NCBI GenBank assembly: GCA_003130845.1
Contig: QEXW01000066.1
Span: 1 to 32,131 of the forward strand
Direction: 5' to 3'
Length of the DNA: 32,131 nt
Origin: Anaerolineae bacterium
Lineage (GTDB): Bacteria; Chloroflexota; Anaerolineae; Anaerolineales; Villigracilaceae
Shown: positions 31,111 to 32,131 of the stretch, one piece after another
Layout of the letters: every line of letters starts with the position of its first letter
Position numbering within the stretch: the first letter of the stretch is position 1
Program-made: the position numbers and the translations under genes
Notes under the pieces: model-generated
What the model saw: only the letters and a program-made list of their open reading frames with translations
What the model was told of the DNA's origin: nothing
The model's database searches: none

Positions 31111-31353
31111 TCACGAGTGTAAAAATTTTTGGACTAGACCGGCAATTTCACCTGGTTCGGCATGTCGCCGGGTTTGAAGTTTCGAATACATCAGTTGGTT
31201 GTTGACGACGACCTCGAACTTGCCGCCATCGGAAGGAATCAGAGTCAACGATTCGATTTCCGGCTCGTACATTTTCAGCAATTCACTGGCCAGGCTCACG
31301 GCCCGGTCGGTGTAATGTCAAACAGCGCAATAGGTGACCTCGATTTTGAGCAT
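31111..31353 (-). CDS. SelW/Rdx-family selenoprotein, in-frame TGA read as selenocysteine
   Basis: From ATG 31353 the frame reads MLKIEVTYCAV, then TGA at 31318-31320, then HYTDRAVSLASELL. It continues in the same frame to a second TGA at 31111-31113, for 80 residues. The TGA falls at residue 12 of YC-A-V-U, the C-x-x-U redox motif of the thioredoxin-like SelT/SelW/SelH (Rdx) family. The downstream part (EIESLTLIPSDGGKFEVVVNNQLMYSK, then AEPGEIAGLV) matches the family and is useless without the first strand and motif. A SECIS-like hairpin starts right after the TGA. An extended -10 promoter and GGAG with 8-nt spacing support the ATG. An ORF finder reports only the 62 codons from GTG 31299. 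Function: thiol/selenol redox, exact partner unknown. It is followed 6 bp later by trpS. Confidence 0.88.
31284..31320 (-). promoter_or_regulatory. Bacterial SECIS-like hairpin downstream of the selenocysteine TGA
   Basis: Starting 11 nt after the TGA, CCGGGC pairs with GCCUGG (six pairs, one G-U) around the loop CGUGA, whose second base is G. Below it is a 3x3 internal loop and CAC-GUG. Distance, stem length and loop G agree with the bacterial consensus bound by SelB, as in E. coli fdhF. The GUG in the loop is also the false start of the 62-codon reading. Confidence 0.72.
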
Positions 31354-31383
31354 GTTTTTTACTCCGGGGATGAACTTGCGCGA

Positions 31384-31392
31384 ATTATAACA
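31384..31392 (-). promoter_or_regulatory. Extended -10 promoter of the selenoprotein-trpS operon
   Basis: The minus strand has TGTTATAAT, i.e. a TGn extension plus a perfect TATAAT. The -35 region is weak, which is normal for extended -10 promoters. The transcript would start near 31377 and carry GGAG (31362-31365) 8 nt before ATG 31353. Confidence 0.65.
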
Positions 31393-31407
31393 TGTTGGGC
31401 TTGACGC

Positions 31408-31512
31408 TTAACCTAAATCCTGATAGACTCTGCGTCCGCCCGCAGTGACCAGCATCTTTTCGTTTGCCAGGATGACTGCGTTAAGGCTGCTGTGTTTGCG
31501 CGGCTGGGCCGG
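31408..31512 (-). pseudogene. Possible C-terminal remnant of a propeller/PQQ-like protein
   Basis: Between an in-frame TAG and a TAA, 34 codons encode a peptide ending NAVILANEKMLVTAGGRRVYQDLG, which looks like the last blade of a PQQ- or WD-type propeller. There is no start codon in a suitable place. It could be the decayed end of a lost gene or chance. Confidence 0.25.
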
Positions 31513-31558
31513 CTAGTACCTTTCCATGCGTAAGTGGCCGATTCCACTTCAACCCCCC

Positions 31559-31587
31559 TTGTTGTAGTGGAAAGCGTTTGGTATAAT
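31559..31587 (+). promoter_or_regulatory. Promoter of the tRNA-tuf operon
   Basis: TTGTTG (31559-31564) and a perfect TATAAT (31582-31587) are 17 bp apart. The transcript would start near 31594, about 40 bp upstream of the first tRNA. The -10 box continues as TGCCCCGC, as at 5385. A hairpin AAGTGG-CCGATT-CCACTT lies just upstream (31532-31549). Confidence 0.75.
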
Positions 31588-31589
31588 TG

Positions 31590-31626
31590 CCCCGCTTAAT
31601 GCGGGGCGCGCCCGCCCAAAGCGGGC
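31590..31626 (+). repeat. Two GC-rich hairpins in the tRNA operon leader
   Basis: CCCCGC-TTAAT-GCGGGG (31590-31606) and GCCCGC-CCAAA-GCGGGC (31610-31626) are perfect 6-bp stems with 5-nt loops. They fill the space between promoter and first tRNA and may act in processing of the 5' leader or in growth-rate control. Confidence 0.65.
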
Positions 31627-31631
31627 ATGCC

Positions 31632-31704
31632 GCCGACGTAGCTCAATCGGCAGAGCACCCGCCTTGTAAGCGGGCGGTTACGGGTTCGATTCCCGTCGTC
31701 GGCT
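31632..31704 (+). tRNA. tRNA-Thr (anticodon UGU)
   Basis: A 73-nt cloverleaf with acceptor GCCGACG/CGTCGGC, D-arm AGCTCAATCGGCAGAGC, anticodon stem CCCGC/GCGGG with loop CTTGTAA (anticodon TGT, reads ACA) and T-arm ACGGGTTCGATTCCCGT. Discriminator U, and CCA is encoded (31705-31707). Confidence 0.97.
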
Positions 31705-31711
31705 CCATTAT

Positions 31712-31753
31712 TGACTGGCGTTTGGGGCCAGGTATGACCCCAAACTCGAGTCA
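31712..31753 (+). repeat. Long hairpin between tRNA-Thr and tRNA-Tyr
   Basis: TGACT-GGC-GTTTGGGG pairs with CCCCAAAC-TCG-AGTCA around a 10-nt loop: an upper stem of 8 bp, a mostly unpaired 3x3 stretch, and a lower stem of 5 bp. No T-tract follows. It may be an RNase III-type processing site between the tRNAs or a mobile palindromic unit. Confidence 0.65.
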
Positions 31754-31778
31754 GTAATGACTCTAACAATCGAATTGT

Positions 31779-31861
31779 GGGCAGTTACCCAAGTGGCCAA
31801 AGGGGGCTGACTGTAAATCAGCTGGCAGACGCCTTCGGAGGTTCGAATCCTTCACTGCCCA
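31779..31861 (+). tRNA. tRNA-Tyr (anticodon GUA)
   Basis: An 83-nt class II tRNA with acceptor GGGCAGT/ACTGCCC, anticodon stem GCTGA/TCAGC with loop CTGTAAA (anticodon GTA), a long variable arm (TGGCAGACGCCTTC region) and T-arm GGAGGTTCGAATCCTTC. Discriminator A. CCA is not encoded. A small CCCGG-TTTAT-CCGGG hairpin follows at 31867-31881. Confidence 0.96.
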
Positions 31862-31892
31862 CCTTTCCCGGTTTATCCGGGCAGCACAATCA

Positions 31893-31965
31893 GCCCTCAT
31901 AGCTCAGTCGGCAGAGCACAGTCTTGGTAAGACTGGGGTCATGGGTTCAAATCCCATTGAGGGCT
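31893..31965 (+). tRNA. tRNA-Thr (anticodon GGU)
   Basis: A 73-nt cloverleaf with acceptor GCCCTCA/TGAGGGC, D-arm AGCTCAGTCGGCAGAGC, anticodon stem CAGTC/GACTG with loop TTGGTAA (anticodon GGT, reads ACC/ACU) and T-arm ATGGGTTCAAATCCCAT. Discriminator U. CCA is not encoded. Only 31 bp separate it from tRNA-Tyr, so there is no room for the glycine tRNA found here in the E. coli operon. Confidence 0.96.
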
Positions 31966-32014
31966 CAGTTGCTGAATATGCACTCTGTTCATTTTTTGTT
32001 AAGGAGAGTGAATC

Positions 32015-32131
32015 ATGGCGAAGCAGAAATTCGACCGCAGCAAACCGCACCTGAACGTGGGAACGATGGGCCACATTGACCACGGCAAGACGACCCTGAC
32101 GGCGGCGATTACGAAAGTAGCGGCGTTGATG
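32015..32131 (+). CDS. tuf: Elongation factor Tu (5' part, runs off the window)
   Basis: The 39 visible residues start [32 protein letters not shown], the EF-Tu N-terminus with its P-loop GHIDHGKT (20-27). AAGGAG at 32001-32006 precedes the ATG. EF-Tu brings aminoacyl-tRNA to the ribosome. The gene follows the tRNA array by 49 bp with no terminator between, as in the thr-tyr-gly-thr-tufB operons of other bacteria. Confidence 0.97.
   Translation, partial: MAKQKFDRSKPHLNVGTMGHIDHGKTTLTAAITKVAALM

Noticed and set aside
31111-31299. 62-codon reading of the Rdx gene from GTG 31299
   Set aside because: It lacks the first beta strand and the redox motif, has no ribosome binding site, and its GTG is the loop of the SECIS-like hairpin. 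The reading from ATG 31353 through TGA explains all the data better.

Overview
The window looks like a chromosomal segment of a moderately GC-rich bacterium, most plausibly a member of the Chloroflexota (Anaerolineae type). This is inferred from the protein families and their combination (a YbhF-like pair of ABC ATPases, bactofilin, DUF92, PH-domain and propeller proteins, and a tRNA-Thr/Tyr/Thr-tuf operon); it was not tested by a database search.

Layout. 1-2490 (+): the end of an upstream gene, then two ABC ATPases with a SRPBCC protein between them. No permease follows in the window. 2491-5371: a SorC-type regulator divergent from glycerol-3-phosphate dehydrogenase, with a very good sigma70 promoter between them and a strong terminator behind glpD. 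5410-14153 (+): a glycan operon with two polyprenyl-phosphate-type GT2 enzymes, two paralogous methyltransferases (the second broken by a 1-nt frameshift), an ArnE-like SMR protein, WbqC, the WecE-like aminotransferase, RmlB, a polytopic glycosyltransferase-like membrane protein and a histidine phosphatase. Together these resemble an Arn-style route in which a 4-amino sugar is built on dTDP, moved to a lipid carrier, flipped and transferred outside the membrane. 14157-18882 (-): DUF92, PH-domain protein, a second DegT aminotransferase and an anchored propeller protein.

18883-20276 holds one DUF3592 gene between two gene-poor stretches. 20277-24252 (-): a tightly packed run of DNA methyltransferase, GIY-YIG nuclease (together a candidate restriction-modification pair), bactofilin, and a remarkable prolyl-tRNA-synthetase-like protein that keeps the editing and anticodon-binding domains but has lost catalytic motifs 2 and 3. 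24312-27170 (-): fabI, 3-methyladenine glycosylase, purB. 27336-28658 (+): a protein of unknown function and a degenerate dihydroorotate-dehydrogenase-like barrel.

28627-31353 (-): kinase-fold protein, D-aminoacyl-tRNA deacylase, trpS, and upstream of trpS a SelW/Rdx-type selenoprotein gene with an in-frame TGA in a C-x-x-U motif and a SECIS-like hairpin directly after it. An ORF caller sees only the last 62 codons. 31559-32131 (+): a promoter and tRNA-Thr(UGU), tRNA-Tyr(GUA), tRNA-Thr(GGU), then the start of tuf. This is the classical thr-tyr-gly-thr-tufB order without the glycine tRNA.

The strongest points to follow up are the selenoprotein, the synthetase-derived editing protein, and the Arn-like amino-sugar operon with its frameshifted methyltransferase copy.
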